Part shown: positions 1 through 8,854 of the stretch, one piece after another
How the letters are laid out: the number at the start of each line of letters is the position of its first letter
How positions within the stretch are numbered: the stretch's first letter is position 1
Source: Rhizobium sp. Root1334
GTDB lineage: Bacteria; Pseudomonadota; Alphaproteobacteria; Rhizobiales; Rhizobiaceae
Direction: 5' to 3'
Assembly (NCBI RefSeq): GCF_001426665.1
Contig: NZ_LMEY01000001.1
Span: 809,000 to 872,999, forward strand
DNA length: 64,000 nucleotides
Notes under the pieces: model-generated
What the model was told of the DNA's origin: nothing
The model's input: the letters and a program-made list of their open reading frames with translations, nothing else
Databases searched by the model: none
Translations under genes and position numbers: made by a program

Positions 1-150
1 CGCCAGAATGATCAGGATCGACGTGTCATTATAGACACGCGCCAGATTGGCAGGCGCGATAAAGCCTGGGAAACGCAGGGTAATCGCCGCAAGCAATATA
101 GCGATGGCGACGACCAGCAGGATTTCGCGGTTCTTCAACAATTTTGCCAT
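1..150 (-). CDS. rhaP: Rhamnose ABC transporter permease RhaP, N-terminal part
   Basis: Only the first 50 codons lie in the window; the gene runs off the left edge. The visible protein starts MAKLLKNREILLVVAIAILL and continues into a hydrophobic segment, as expected for an inner-membrane permease of the ribose/rhamnose ABC family. Its ATG shares one base with the TGA of the upstream ATPase gene (TGATG), so the two are translationally coupled. The name rests on position after the ATPase and binding-protein genes in the known rhizobial order rhaRSTPQUK. The fragment alone could be any sugar permease of this family. Confidence 0.75.
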   Translation of the reverse strand, partial: MAKLLKNREILLVVAIAILLAAITLRFPGFIAPANLARVYNDTSILIILA

Positions 151-1646
151 CACGCAGCCTCCCCGATGCCAGCGGCGGCCCGCACCAGCTTTTCAGCCGT
201 CAGTTCGGCACGCTCAAAACGCCCGGCAATGCGGCCTTCGCGCATGACGATGACCCGGTCGGCCATGCCCATGATTTCGGGAATTTCCGAGGAGACCATG
301 ATGACACTCAATCCCTGCCCTGCCAGTTCGCTCATGAAGGCATGCACCGCAGCCTTGGAGCCGATATCGATGCCCTTTGTCGGTTCATCGAGGATGATCA
401 CTTTCGGCTGCGTCGCCAGCCATTTGGCGATCACCACCTTCTGCTGGTTACCGCCTGACAGTGTGCCGACATCCTGATCGAGCGAGGCAGCGCGAAGATC
501 GAGGCGCTGCGTATAGTCGCGCGCCAGGGCAAACTCATTGGCGAGCTTCAGGAAACCGGCCCGTGAAGTCTTCTGCAGCGAAGGCAGCGTGACGTTCTGG
601 AAGATCGGCAGGCCGATGATCGCGCCTTGACGGCCGCGCTCCTCCGGTACGTAAACGATACCGGCCTCGATCGCCTCGGCGGGAGATCGGATGACCAGCA
701 CTTCGCCGTGAAGTTTGACCGCACCCGCGGATGGCCGGGTGATACCGATCAGCGACTGCATGAATTCGGAGCGGCCCGCACCGATCAGACCGTAGAAACC
801 AAGGATTTCGCCGCGGCGCAGCTCGAAATTGATGTCTTCGAATTCAGTCGGATGACGGTAGCCCGAAACCGTCAGCACCGGTTCGCCGATATCGACATCG
901 ACCTTCGGGAAGACCTGACCGACATCGCGGCCGACCATCATTTTGACCAGCTGATCCTGGGTGACGTCGGCAATCAACCCCTCGCCGACCATGCCACCAT
1001 CACGGAATACGGTGTAGCGGTCGGCAATGCGGAAGATTTCATCGAACTTGTGGCTGATGAACAGGATCGCCTTGCCGTCTGCTTTTAGCCGGTCGATCAG
1101 TTCATAAAGCTCATGGATTTCCTTGTGCGACAGGGCAGCCGTCGGCTCGTCCATGATCACGACGCTGGCGTCGATCGACAGGGCGCGGGCAATCGCCACC
1201 ATATGCTTGTTGGCAATGCCGAGGTCGCGCAGCCGGATGGTCGGATCGATATCCGCACCGACACGGCGCAGCAGGTCACGGGCATTGTTATTGAGCGTCG
1301 TCCAGTCGATCAGCCCGAAACGGCCGCGCGGCGCATGGCCGAGGAAGATGTTTTCAGCGACCGACAGTTCATCGAACAGCACGGTTTCCTGATGGATCGC
1401 CGTGACACCGGCGTGTGCGGCGGCCATGGCCGTCGGGAAATGGGTTCCTTCCCCATTAACCCGGATCGTGCCGCCGTCCGGCTGGTAGATGCCGGTGAGG
1501 ATTTTCACGAGCGTCGACTTACCCGCGCCGTTTTCGCCGATCAGCGCCGTGACGGAGCCGGGATACAAGGCGAGCGAGACGCCGGACAGCGCTTTAACGC
1601 CCGGAAAGGACTTGGAAATGCCCTCAAGCGCGACAGCGGGTTTCAT
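150..1646 (-). CDS. rhaT: Rhamnose ABC transporter ATP-binding protein RhaT
   Basis: A 498-residue cytoplasmic ATPase with two fused ABC domains, the layout of RbsA/AraG-type sugar importers. The first domain has the Walker A GENGAGKST at residues 37-45. The second has the signature LSGGNQQK and Walker B IILDEPTKGID. As is usual for the family, the second domain lacks a good Walker A. It powers uptake of L-rhamnose with RhaS and RhaP (inferred from the rhamnose catabolic genes next door). I chose ATG at 1646; an in-frame GTG at 1685 would add 13 residues. A repeat-filled gap of about 230 bases separates it from rhaS. Confidence 0.88.
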   Translation of the reverse strand: MKPAVALEGISKSFPGVKALSGVSLALYPGSVTALIGENGAGKSTLVKILTGIYQPDGGTIRVNGEGTHFPTAMAAAHAGVTAIHQETVLFDELSVAENIFLGHAPRGRFGLIDWTTLNNNARDLLRRVGADIDPTIRLRDLGIANKHMVAIARALSIDASVVIMDEPTAALSHKEIHELYELIDRLKADGKAILFISHKFDEIFRIADRYTVFRDGGMVGEGLIADVTQDQLVKMMVGRDVGQVFPKVDVDIGEPVLTVSGYRHPTEFEDINFELRRGEILGFYGLIGAGRSEFMQSLIGITRPSAGAVKLHGEVLVIRSPAEAIEAGIVYVPEERGRQGAIIGLPIFQNVTLPSLQKTSRAGFLKLANEFALARDYTQRLDLRAASLDQDVGTLSGGNQQKVVIAKWLATQPKVIILDEPTKGIDIGSKAAVHAFMSELAGQGLSVIMVSSEIPEIMGMADRVIVMREGRIAGRFERAELTAEKLVRAAAGIGEAA

Positions 1647-1737
1647 CCGCGATGTGGTCGTTTCCTGCAGCAAGAGGCAATCCACCGGTGTGATTTGAAA
1701 TTGAAAATTATCGGCAGGCTATCGCTTGCGCGATTGC

Positions 1738-1848
1738 CCCTCACCCTAGCCCTCTCCCCGCAGGCGGGGAGAGGGGATGACCGAGGCCGCCGCTTGTTCC
1801 TTCTCCCCGTTTACGGGGAGAAGGTGCCCGACAGGGCGGATGAGGGGC
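1738..1848. repeat. RIME-like palindromic intergenic repeat, copy 1
   Basis: Two hairpins lie in tandem between rhaS and rhaT: CCTCTCCCCGC...GCGGGGAGAGG around 1750-1775 and CTTCTCCCCGT...ACGGGGAGAAGG around 1800-1824. They are flanked by CCCCTCACCCTAG and GGCGGATGAGGGGC. A second copy in opposite orientation lies at 7444-7564. The architecture matches the rhizobial intergenic mosaic elements (RIME) known from Rhizobium and Sinorhizobium. It may end or attenuate transcription between the binding-protein and ATPase genes. Confidence 0.8.
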
Positions 1849-1875
1849 ATCAGCCTGCGAGTAGGCCTTCAAAAA

Positions 1876-2865
1876 TCAGAAGATCTTGGCGAACTCTTCG
1901 ACGTTCTTGGCATCGTAGACGAACGGGTCGGCCATGGCGCCTTCGTTGTTGTCGTCGAGCTTGACGGTGCCCATGCGGCCCATCTTCAGTTCGGCGCCCG
2001 GCTTTGCTTCCGCACCGCCGATCAGGTCATAGGCGATCATGGTGGCGGAATAGCCGAGGTCGATCGGGTTCCAGATGGCGAAGGACTTCGACGAACCGGC
2101 CTTGACGTGGCCCGCCATTTCCGAGGGAAGGCCGAGACCGGTGACGTTGATCTGGCCGACCTTACCCGCGTCTTCAACGGCCTGCGCTGCCGCAACGATG
2201 CCGACGGAGGTCGGAGCGATGATCGCCTTGAGGTTCGGGTAGGACTGAATGAGGCCCTGCGTTTCGCGATAGGACTTGTCGGCAAGGTCATCACCGTAAA
2301 CGGTGGCAACGACATTGATGCCCTTGTAGTTGCCCTGAACCTTCTTCATTTCCTCGATCCAGGTATTCTGATTGGTCGAGGTGGCCGTTGCAGAGAGAAC
2401 GGCGACGTCACCGCCATCCGGCAGCTGGTCGGCGGCAAGCTTGATGATCATATTGCCGATCAGCGGGCTGGACGACGGGTTCAGGTGCATCGAACGTCCT
2501 TCCTTGGCGACACCCGAATCCCAGGAAATGACCTTGATGCCGCGGTCCATGGCCTTCTTCAGCGCCGGAACCAGGGCATCGGTGTCGTTGGCCGAAACTG
2601 CAATCGCATCGACCTTCTGGGCGATCAGCGAGTTGATGACCTCGATCTGGCCTTCGGCCGTCGTCGTCGTCGGGCCGGTGTAGATCACCTCGACATCGCC
2701 GAGTTCCTTGGCCGCTTCCTGGGCGCCCTTGTTGGCCGCTTCAAAGAAGCCGATGCCGAGCGCCTTGACGACCAAGGCGATCTTCTTGTTTTCCGCATGC
2801 GCCGCGCTTGTCATCAGTGCCAGCGAAACCGCTGTCGTGACCATCAATGCCTTGAAAATTTTCAT
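1876..2865 (-). CDS. rhaS: Rhamnose-binding periplasmic protein RhaS
   Basis: A 329-residue sugar-binding protein of the periplasmic-binding-protein I family (RbsB-like). The first 24 residues form a Sec signal peptide ending SAAHA, with cleavage probably just before ENKKIALVVK. The body has the usual two-lobe pattern, for example DAIAVSANDTDALVPALKKA followed by ISWDSG. It captures rhamnose in the periplasm and delivers it to the RhaT/RhaP complex. The start is supported by GGAGGAGAACGTC just before the ATG. The gene follows rhaR in the same direction, about 120 bases away. Specificity is inferred from the operon. Confidence 0.9.
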   Translation of the reverse strand: MKIFKALMVTTAVSLALMTSAAHAENKKIALVVKALGIGFFEAANKGAQEAAKELGDVEVIYTGPTTTTAEGQIEVINSLIAQKVDAIAVSANDTDALVPALKKAMDRGIKVISWDSGVAKEGRSMHLNPSSSPLIGNMIIKLAADQLPDGGDVAVLSATATSTNQNTWIEEMKKVQGNYKGINVVATVYGDDLADKSYRETQGLIQSYPNLKAIIAPTSVGIVAAAQAVEDAGKVGQINVTGLGLPSEMAGHVKAGSSKSFAIWNPIDLGYSATMIAYDLIGGAEAKPGAELKMGRMGTVKLDDNNEGAMADPFVYDAKNVEEFAKIF

Positions 2866-2987
2866 GACGTTCTCCTCCCTGAAGCCGCGCGGTCACAATG
2901 ATCGCGTTCATTCGGCCGTATGCTCTCAAAACTTTGCCAGCCGGCTTGATGCCATCGGCGGTTCCCACTCCCCTCCTCCCGCCGACC

Positions 2988-3800
2988 TTATGCCGACGAG
3001 GAAGCATTCTCTTCAACAATGCCCGAGCGCGTATTGGCGATGACCAAGCCGACGCCTGCATCTTCGAGCATCTGGACATGCCGGTCCTCGATGCCCGAAT
3101 CCGTGATCACCGTGGTGATGCGCTTCAGCCCACACAGAATGAGGCTGGAACGTTTGTGAAATTTCGACGAGTCGATCAGGACAACGAGTTCATCGGCCTG
3201 GTCGATCAGCTTCTGCTCCGCCTGGATGAGCAGCGGATCGCCTTCCATCAGGCCGAGCGGGCCGAGCCCCTGCGCACCCATGAACATGCGGCGCGCATAA
3301 AAATTGCGCGTCACGTCATTATCGAACGGGCTGAGGATGATGTTCTGCTCCCGGTAGATCGTGCCGCCGGAGAGCATCACGGTGTTCTTTGAGTGCTTGA
3401 GCAGGTGCTCGGCAATCGGAAAGGAGTTGGTGAACACCTGCATGCGGCGATTGGCGAGGAAATGCACCATCTGGAATGTCGTGGTGCCGCCATTGATGAT
3501 GATCGGCTCGCCATCCTGACAGAGCGCCACGGCCTCCTTGGCAATCGCCTGCTTCTGGCGGGCATGCAAGCCCTCGTTGACACTGAACGGGCGGCCGGCA
3601 AGGCCGACGAACTGCGGTGGATTGATCGCTTCAGCACCACCGCGCACCCGGCGCAGGCGTTTTTGCACATGCAGCGCCGCGATATCCCTGCGGATCGTCG
3701 CTTCAGAACTATCGGTCAGATCGACCAGTTCAGGCACGGTGATGACCGGCTTGTCCTGGACCGCTGACAGAATGATCCTGTGTCGCTCTTTCTCGTGCAT
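2988..3800 (-). CDS. rhaR: DeoR-family rhamnose repressor RhaR
   Basis: A 270-residue transcription regulator. The N-terminal DeoR helix-turn-helix spans about residues 18-45 (VPELVDLTDSSEATIRRDIA). The C-terminal part is the DeoR sugar-phosphate-sensing domain, with INGGTTTFQM and the D-S-S-K-F motif near residue 215. It is first in the leftward operon and divergent from rhaD. In Rhizobium leguminosarum the DeoR-type RhaR represses rhamnose genes, and a perfect palindrome pair between rhaR and rhaD is a good candidate binding site. GGAGGAACCTA precedes the ATG. Confidence 0.88.
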   Translation of the reverse strand: MHEKERHRIILSAVQDKPVITVPELVDLTDSSEATIRRDIAALHVQKRLRRVRGGAEAINPPQFVGLAGRPFSVNEGLHARQKQAIAKEAVALCQDGEPIIINGGTTTFQMVHFLANRRMQVFTNSFPIAEHLLKHSKNTVMLSGGTIYREQNIILSPFDNDVTRNFYARRMFMGAQGLGPLGLMEGDPLLIQAEQKLIDQADELVVLIDSSKFHKRSSLILCGLKRITTVITDSGIEDRHVQMLEDAGVGLVIANTRSGIVEENASSSA

Positions 3801-3844
3801 TAGGTTCCTCCAATATTGTCTATGCTTCCATCATGACCGCGCAT

Positions 3845-3917
3845 TGTCAATCACAAACAATCATATTTTTTCATTGTGCAGTGCAATATGATTGTTTTTG
3901 ATCGTTTATGATTGACA
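3845..3917. promoter_or_regulatory. Nested inverted repeats: probable RhaR operator / divergent rha promoter
   Basis: The rhaR-rhaD gap holds two nested perfect inverted repeats. The inner one is AAACAATCATATT (3855-3867) with its complement AATATGATTGTTT (3885-3897), 13 bp per arm. The outer one is TGTCAATCA (3845-3853) with TGATTGACA (3909-3917). The unit TGATTG therefore occurs repeatedly on both strands. The site is centred between two divergent genes and is AT-rich against a GC-rich background. Binding by RhaR is inferred. Confidence 0.65.
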
Positions 3918-4013
3918 TGCGGCCGAATTTTGTGTGATCTGATCGCAACGAATGCGCCCTTTGCCCCGCAAAATCCAGCAGGCCAGCGCAAAATTGACCG
4001 GGAGGAATGATCG

Positions 4014-6113
4014 ATGCTCGACAAGCAACAAGGCTCGCGCCTTGCCAATCTCTGGGATGACGCCAAGGCAGCCGCGATGAGCGAGCCGGAACGGCTTCTC
4101 TATCGTTCCAACCTGCTCGGTTCCGACAAGCGCATCACCAATTACGGCGGCGGCAACACCTCCGCCAAGGTCATGGAAAAAGACCCGCTCGGCGGCGGCA
4201 CGGTCGAGGTTCTCTGGGTCAAAGGCTCCGGCGGTGACGTCGGCACTATCAAGATGGACGGCTTTTCGACACTCTATATGGAGAAGCTGGAAGCGCTGAA
4301 GGGCCTCTATCGTGGCCTTGAGCATGAAGACGAAATGGTCGGCTATCTGCCACACTGCACCTTCAACCTCAATCCGCGTGCCGCTTCGATCGATACACCG
4401 CTGCATGCCTATGTGCCGAAGAAGCATGTCGATCACATGCATCCGGATGCGATCATCGCCATTGCAGCATCGAAGAACAGCCGGGAACTGACCCAGAAAA
4501 TCTTTGGCGCCGATATCGGCTGGCTGCCCTGGAAGCGTCCCGGCTTCGAGCTTGGCCTTTGGCTTTCGAAATTCTGCGCTGAAAATCCGAACGCACGCGG
4601 CCTGATCCTAGAAAGCCACGGGCTCTTTACGTGGGGCGACACAGCCAAGGAAGCCTACGAGACCACCGTCGAGATCATCAACAAGGCGATTGCCTGGTTC
4701 GAGACCGAGAATACCACTCCCGCCTTTGGCGGCGCAGTAAAACTCGTTCTGCCGGCCACTGAGCGCCGCGCCATTGCGCTGAAACTGATGCCGGTCATTC
4801 GCGGCATGATCAGTGCCGACGAGCGCAAGCTTGGGCATTTCGACGATAGCCAGGCCGTGCTTGATTTCGTCACATCGAAAAACCTAGAGCCACTGGCAGC
4901 GCTCGGCACGTCCTGCCCTGACCATTTCCTGCGCACCAAGATTTGCCCACTGGTGATCGATTTCGATCCGGCCTATCCGGACATCGACAAGACGCTGGCC
5001 GGCCTTGAAGCCGCGATCGCCGAATACCGCGCCGGTTACGCCGCCTATTACGAACGCTGCAAGCGCAGCAACAGCCCTGCCATGCGCGACCCGAATGCGG
5101 TCGTCTATCTCATCCCCGGCGTTGGCATGATCACCTTTGCCAAGGACAAGGCAACGGCCCGTATTTCCGGCGAATTCTACGTCAACGCCATCAATGTCAT
5201 GCGCGGCGCATCCGGCGTCTCGACCTATGTCGGCCTGCCGGAACAGGAAGCCTTCGATATCGAATACTGGCTGCTTGAAGAAGCCAAACTGCAGCGCATG
5301 CCGAAGCCGAAAATGCTGGCCGGCAAGATCGCGCTGGTCACCGGCGGCGCCGGCGGCATCGGCAAGGCGACAGCTCACCGCCTGATGCAGGAAGGCGCGT
5401 GCGTCGTGCTTGCCGATATCGATGAGGCGGCGCTTGCCTCCGCCTTGGGCGAACTCGGTGGCCGCTACGGCAAGGATTTCGTCCGCGCTGTCACCATGAA
5501 CGTCACCGATGAAGCCGCCGTAGAAAAGAGCTTTGCCGACACGCTTCTCGAATTCGGCGGCCTCGACATCCTCGTTTCCAATGCCGGTCTCGCCTCTTCT
5601 GCGCCGATCGAAGACACGACGTTGGCGCTGTGGAACAAGAATATGGATATTTTGGCGACCGGGTATTTCCTGGTATCGCGCGAAGCCTTCCGTATCTTCC
5701 GCAACCAGAAGGCTGGCGGCAACGTTGTCTTTGTCGCCTCCAAGAACGGCCTTGCCGCCTCTCCCGGCGCATCCGCCTATTGCACGGCCAAGGCTGCCGA
5801 AATCCATCTCGCCCGCTGCCTGGCGCTCGAAGGCGCGTCCGCCCAGATCCGTGTCAACGTCGTCAATCCGGATGCCGTTTTGCGCGGTTCAAAGATCTGG
5901 AGCGGCGAGTGGAAGGAACAGCGCGCCGCCGTCTACAAGACGGATATGGAAGGACTGGAAGCGATGTACCGTGAGCGATCGATGCTGAAACTCAGCGTCT
6001 TCCCGGAAGACATTGCCGAAGCGATCTACTTCCTCGCCTCCGACATGTCGGCCAAATCGACTGGCAACATCATCAATGTCGATGCGGGCAATGCCCAGTC
6101 GTTCACGCGCTGA
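4014..6113 (+). CDS. rhaD: Bifunctional rhamnulose-1-phosphate aldolase / short-chain dehydrogenase RhaD
   Basis: A 699-residue fusion. Residues 1 to about 420 are a class II (zinc) aldolase domain with histidine-rich metal motifs (HVDHMHPDA near 140, ESHGLF near 200). It splits L-rhamnulose-1-phosphate to dihydroxyacetone phosphate and L-lactaldehyde. Residues about 435-699 are a short-chain dehydrogenase, with VTGGAGGIG at 442-450 and the catalytic Y589-x3-K593; it probably acts on lactaldehyde. This fused form is known in rhizobial and Bacillus rhamnose pathways. It is the first gene rightward from the operator region, with AGGAATGATCG before the ATG, and rhaI follows 14 bases later. Confidence 0.93.
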   Translation: MLDKQQGSRLANLWDDAKAAAMSEPERLLYRSNLLGSDKRITNYGGGNTSAKVMEKDPLGGGTVEVLWVKGSGGDVGTIKMDGFSTLYMEKLEALKGLYRGLEHEDEMVGYLPHCTFNLNPRAASIDTPLHAYVPKKHVDHMHPDAIIAIAASKNSRELTQKIFGADIGWLPWKRPGFELGLWLSKFCAENPNARGLILESHGLFTWGDTAKEAYETTVEIINKAIAWFETENTTPAFGGAVKLVLPATERRAIALKLMPVIRGMISADERKLGHFDDSQAVLDFVTSKNLEPLAALGTSCPDHFLRTKICPLVIDFDPAYPDIDKTLAGLEAAIAEYRAGYAAYYERCKRSNSPAMRDPNAVVYLIPGVGMITFAKDKATARISGEFYVNAINVMRGASGVSTYVGLPEQEAFDIEYWLLEEAKLQRMPKPKMLAGKIALVTGGAGGIGKATAHRLMQEGACVVLADIDEAALASALGELGGRYGKDFVRAVTMNVTDEAAVEKSFADTLLEFGGLDILVSNAGLASSAPIEDTTLALWNKNMDILATGYFLVSREAFRIFRNQKAGGNVVFVASKNGLAASPGASAYCTAKAAEIHLARCLALEGASAQIRVNVVNPDAVLRGSKIWSGEWKEQRAAVYKTDMEGLEAMYRERSMLKLSVFPEDIAEAIYFLASDMSAKSTGNIINVDAGNAQSFTR

Positions 6114-6127
6114 GCCGGAGAAGCCCC

Positions 6128-7420
6128 ATGACACGGATGATCAAACAAGACGTCATCGACGCCGACAATGCTGCGCACCTTGCCGACCTGAAGGCCGATT
6201 ACGATCACCTCGGGACGCAACTGGCGCGTCGGGGCATCGATATCGGTGCCATCAAAGCGAAAGTATCTGCTTACGGAGTTGCCGTTCCATCCTGGGGCGT
6301 TGGCACCGGTGGCACCCGCTTTGCCCGCTTTCCCGGTACCGGCGAGCCGCGCAACATTTTCGACAAGATCGAGGATTGCTCGGTCATCCAGCAACTGACG
6401 AAGGCGACGCCGACGGTCTCGCTGCATATCCCGTGGGACAAGGTCGATGACCTGAAGGAACTCAAGGAAAAGGGCAACGCGCTGGGTCTCGGCTTCGACG
6501 CGATGAACTCCAACACCTTCTCCGACGCGGCCGATCAGGCGCATTCCTACAAGTTCGGTTCACTCAGCCATTCCGATGCGGCGACACGCCAGCAGGCGGT
6601 CGATCACAATCTCGAATGTATCGCCATCGGCAAGGCGCTCGGCTCCAAGGCACTCACCGTCTGGATCGGCGACGGCTCCAACTTCCCCGGCCAGAGCAAT
6701 TTCACCAAGAGCTTCGAGCGTTATCTCGACGCGATGAAAGCGATCTACAAGGGACTTCCGGAGGACTGGAAAATCTTTTCCGAGCACAAGATGTTCGAAC
6801 CGGCCTTCTATTCGACCGTGGTGCAGGACTGGGGCACCAACTATCTGATCGCCCAGGAACTCGGCCCCAAGGCCCATTGCCTGGTCGATCTTGGCCACCA
6901 TGCACCGAACGTCAATATCGAGATGATCGTTGCCCGGCTGATCCAGTTCAAGAAGCTCGGCGGCTTCCATTTCAACGATTCGAAATATGGTGATGACGAT
7001 CTGGATACGGGCTCGATCGATCCTTATCGCCTGTTCCTTGTCTTCAACGAATTGGTCGATGCGGAAACGCGCAAGGCCGATGGCTTTGCGCCAATGCACA
7101 TGCTCGACCAGAGCCATAATGTCACCGACCCAATCGAAAGCCTGATGAACTCGGCGACCGAAGTCAGCCGCGCCTATGCGCAGGCACTGCTTGTCGATCG
7201 CAAGGCGCTGGAAGAATATCAGGATGGCAACGACGCGCTGATGGCCACGGAAACGCTGAAGGCGGCGTTCCGCACCCATGTCGAGCCGATCCTGGCCATG
7301 GCGCGCTACGAGGCCGGCGGCGCCATCTCGCCGGTTGCCGCCTACCGGGCCAGCGGTTACCGCACCAAGGTTTCCGGCGAACGGCCAGCCTCAAGGAGCG
7401 GCGGTGGCGGGATCGTCTAA
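6128..7420 (+). CDS. rhaI: L-rhamnose isomerase RhaI
   Basis: A 430-residue TIM-barrel isomerase converting L-rhamnose to L-rhamnulose in the cytoplasm. Family features are visible: WIGDGSNFPGQ, the metal/active-site stretch EHKMFEPAFYST, DLGHHAPNVN and FHFNDSKYGDDD. The length fits the Rhizobium/Bacillus type of RhaI. It follows rhaD by 14 bases with GGAG before the ATG, so both are probably co-transcribed. The rhamnulose kinase (rhaK) is not in the window; by analogy it lies beyond the left edge. Confidence 0.93.
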   Translation: MTRMIKQDVIDADNAAHLADLKADYDHLGTQLARRGIDIGAIKAKVSAYGVAVPSWGVGTGGTRFARFPGTGEPRNIFDKIEDCSVIQQLTKATPTVSLHIPWDKVDDLKELKEKGNALGLGFDAMNSNTFSDAADQAHSYKFGSLSHSDAATRQQAVDHNLECIAIGKALGSKALTVWIGDGSNFPGQSNFTKSFERYLDAMKAIYKGLPEDWKIFSEHKMFEPAFYSTVVQDWGTNYLIAQELGPKAHCLVDLGHHAPNVNIEMIVARLIQFKKLGGFHFNDSKYGDDDLDTGSIDPYRLFLVFNELVDAETRKADGFAPMHMLDQSHNVTDPIESLMNSATEVSRAYAQALLVDRKALEEYQDGNDALMATETLKAAFRTHVEPILAMARYEAGGAISPVAAYRASGYRTKVSGERPASRSGGGGIV

Positions 7421-7443
7421 ACCGTCCGTTGATCCAACAAGAG

Positions 7444-7564
7444 CGCCCCTCATCCGCCCTAACGGGTCCCTTCTCCCCGTTAAAGCGGGGAGAAGGGACA
7501 AGCGGTAAACTCCGTCATCCCCTCTCCCCGCCCGCGGGGAGAGGGCTAGGTGAGGGGCAATCCA
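7444..7564. repeat. RIME-like palindromic intergenic repeat, copy 2 (inverted)
   Basis: Downstream of rhaI, two hairpins (CTTCTCCCCG...CGGGGAGAAG near 7470-7496 and CCTCTCCCCGC...GCGGGGAGAGG near 7522-7548) sit between CCCCTCATCCGCCCT and CTAGGTGAGGGGC. This is the reverse-complement arrangement of the copy at 1738-1848, with sequence differences inside the hairpin loops. It probably also serves as the 3' end of the rhaDI transcript. Confidence 0.8.
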
Positions 7565-7675
7565 TGAATTTGCTGCTTATGCGTTGGAATCGCCTATATT
7601 TCTGAAAGCTTCCCCTTATCGCGAACCGGTTCCTGCACTAGTTTCTTTCAAAGATACAACGGAAAGGAACCATCC

Positions 7676-7930
7676 ATGGGTATCGAGAGCATTGTTGTCT
7701 TTCTTATCGTCGGCGCCATTGCCGGCTGGCTTGCAGGCTTGATCGTTTCGGGTTTCGGCTTCGGCCTGATCGGGAATATTGTCATTGGCATTATCGGCGC
7801 GTTCATCGCCGGCACACTCTTTCCCTACCTCGGCGTTAGCATCGGCAGCGGTATCCTGGCAGCCATTATCCATTCGACAATAGGCGCCGTTATCCTTCTC
7901 GTGCTGATCCGCGTTATCAAGCAAGCTTGA
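7676..7930 (+). CDS. GlsB/YeaQ/YmgE-family small membrane protein
   Basis: An 84-residue, very hydrophobic, glycine-rich protein with three predicted membrane segments (about residues 4-24, 28-50 and 58-80) and the family hallmark GWLAGLIVSGFGFGLIGNIVIGIIGAFIAG. Members (Pfam transglycosylase-associated) are stress-induced inner-membrane proteins whose biochemical role is not settled. AAAGGAACCATCC precedes the ATG. A 62-residue gene follows 63 bases later. The family call is secure; the function is not. Confidence 0.85.
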   Translation: MGIESIVVFLIVGAIAGWLAGLIVSGFGFGLIGNIVIGIIGAFIAGTLFPYLGVSIGSGILAAIIHSTIGAVILLVLIRVIKQA

Positions 7931-7993
7931 GGCGTCATGGCATCGTGCCGGTTTGGCCACCGGCATGCCCACGACCTTTCTTCAGGAGATATC

Positions 7994-8182
7994 ATGTCTG
8001 ACGTTTACGATCCGCGGATCGAACAAGCAATTCAATCCTTCATTTCCGATCATCCCGGCATGCACACACGCGACGAGGCAATCGCCGCGATCCTGATCAA
8101 CTGGTTCACCAGCCATGGCTACCTGCCGCACGACCAGGAAGGCATACGTCCGGAAAATCTTGACGCATCGAACGACGACTGA
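7994..8182 (+). CDS. Small conserved-type hypothetical protein (62 aa)
   Basis: Starts MSDVYDPRIEQAIQSF and is acidic, soluble and probably helical. AGGAGAT lies directly upstream of the ATG at 7994, which is why I prefer this start over longer in-frame options. The pattern DEAIAAILINWFTSHGYLP resembles short ribbon/helix proteins common in rhizobia, but I do not recognise a named family. It lies between the GlsB-like gene and the YbaK-like gene on the same strand. Confidence 0.6.
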   Translation: MSDVYDPRIEQAIQSFISDHPGMHTRDEAIAAILINWFTSHGYLPHDQEGIRPENLDASNDD

Positions 8183-8248
8183 AAGATTACCCGCACTCTA
8201 TCGCCCGGGCCATCCGGGCGGCCCCCATCAGAAAAGCCACACCATCCA

Positions 8249-8710
8249 ATGAGCATCTCTTCCGTCAAGACCTTCTTTGCCGAACACGCCCCCGATATTG
8301 CCGTCATCGAGCTTGCGCAAAGCACCGCCACCGTGGCGCTTGCGGCCGAGGGCCATGGTGTCGAGCCGGCGCAAATCGCCAAGACGCTGGCCTTACGGGT
8401 GGCAGATGAAGTGATCCTGATCGTCACGCGCGGCGATGCCCGGCTGGACAACAAGAAGTACAAGGCCCGATTTTCGACCAAGGCCCGCATGCTCGGTTTC
8501 GAAGAAGTCGAGGAAGAAACAGGTCATCCCGTTGGCGGCGTCTGTCCCTTCGGCCTTGCCAAGCCGCACAAGGTCTTTTGCGACATTTCACTGAAGGCCT
8601 ATGACGAGGTGGTACCTGCCGCTGGCGCCCCGCATGCAGCAGTGCGGATCAATCCGGAGCGGATGGCCCGCCTGGCCGCCGCAGAATGGATCGATGTCTC
8701 AGAGACCTGA
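8249..8710 (+). CDS. YbaK/EbsC-family aminoacyl-tRNA deacylase
   Basis: A 153-residue single-domain protein of the YbaK / ProRS-insertion superfamily. These enzymes hydrolyse mischarged tRNAs, for example Cys-tRNA(Pro) or Ala-tRNA(Pro). Family features: the lysine in QIAKTLALRV near residue 52, the GDARLDNKKY segment, and the GGVCPFGLAKPHKVFCD loop that forms the substrate pocket. It is a free-standing proofreading factor acting in the cytoplasm. Which amino acid is edited cannot be told from the sequence. No operon partner is evident. Confidence 0.85.
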   Translation: MSISSVKTFFAEHAPDIAVIELAQSTATVALAAEGHGVEPAQIAKTLALRVADEVILIVTRGDARLDNKKYKARFSTKARMLGFEEVEEETGHPVGGVCPFGLAKPHKVFCDISLKAYDEVVPAAGAPHAAVRINPERMARLAAAEWIDVSET

Positions 8711-8854
8711 GGCTTACCCGCGCGGCTCGGGTGCGCCTGCCTTGGAATGAACACAAATGTTTCCTTGAAGTTAATATCAGTCGCGGTACACATCGCCCCG
8801 TGAAGCGCGCTTGCTGCTTCCCTTTTCTGACATGACGAAGGAGTTGACGACGCA

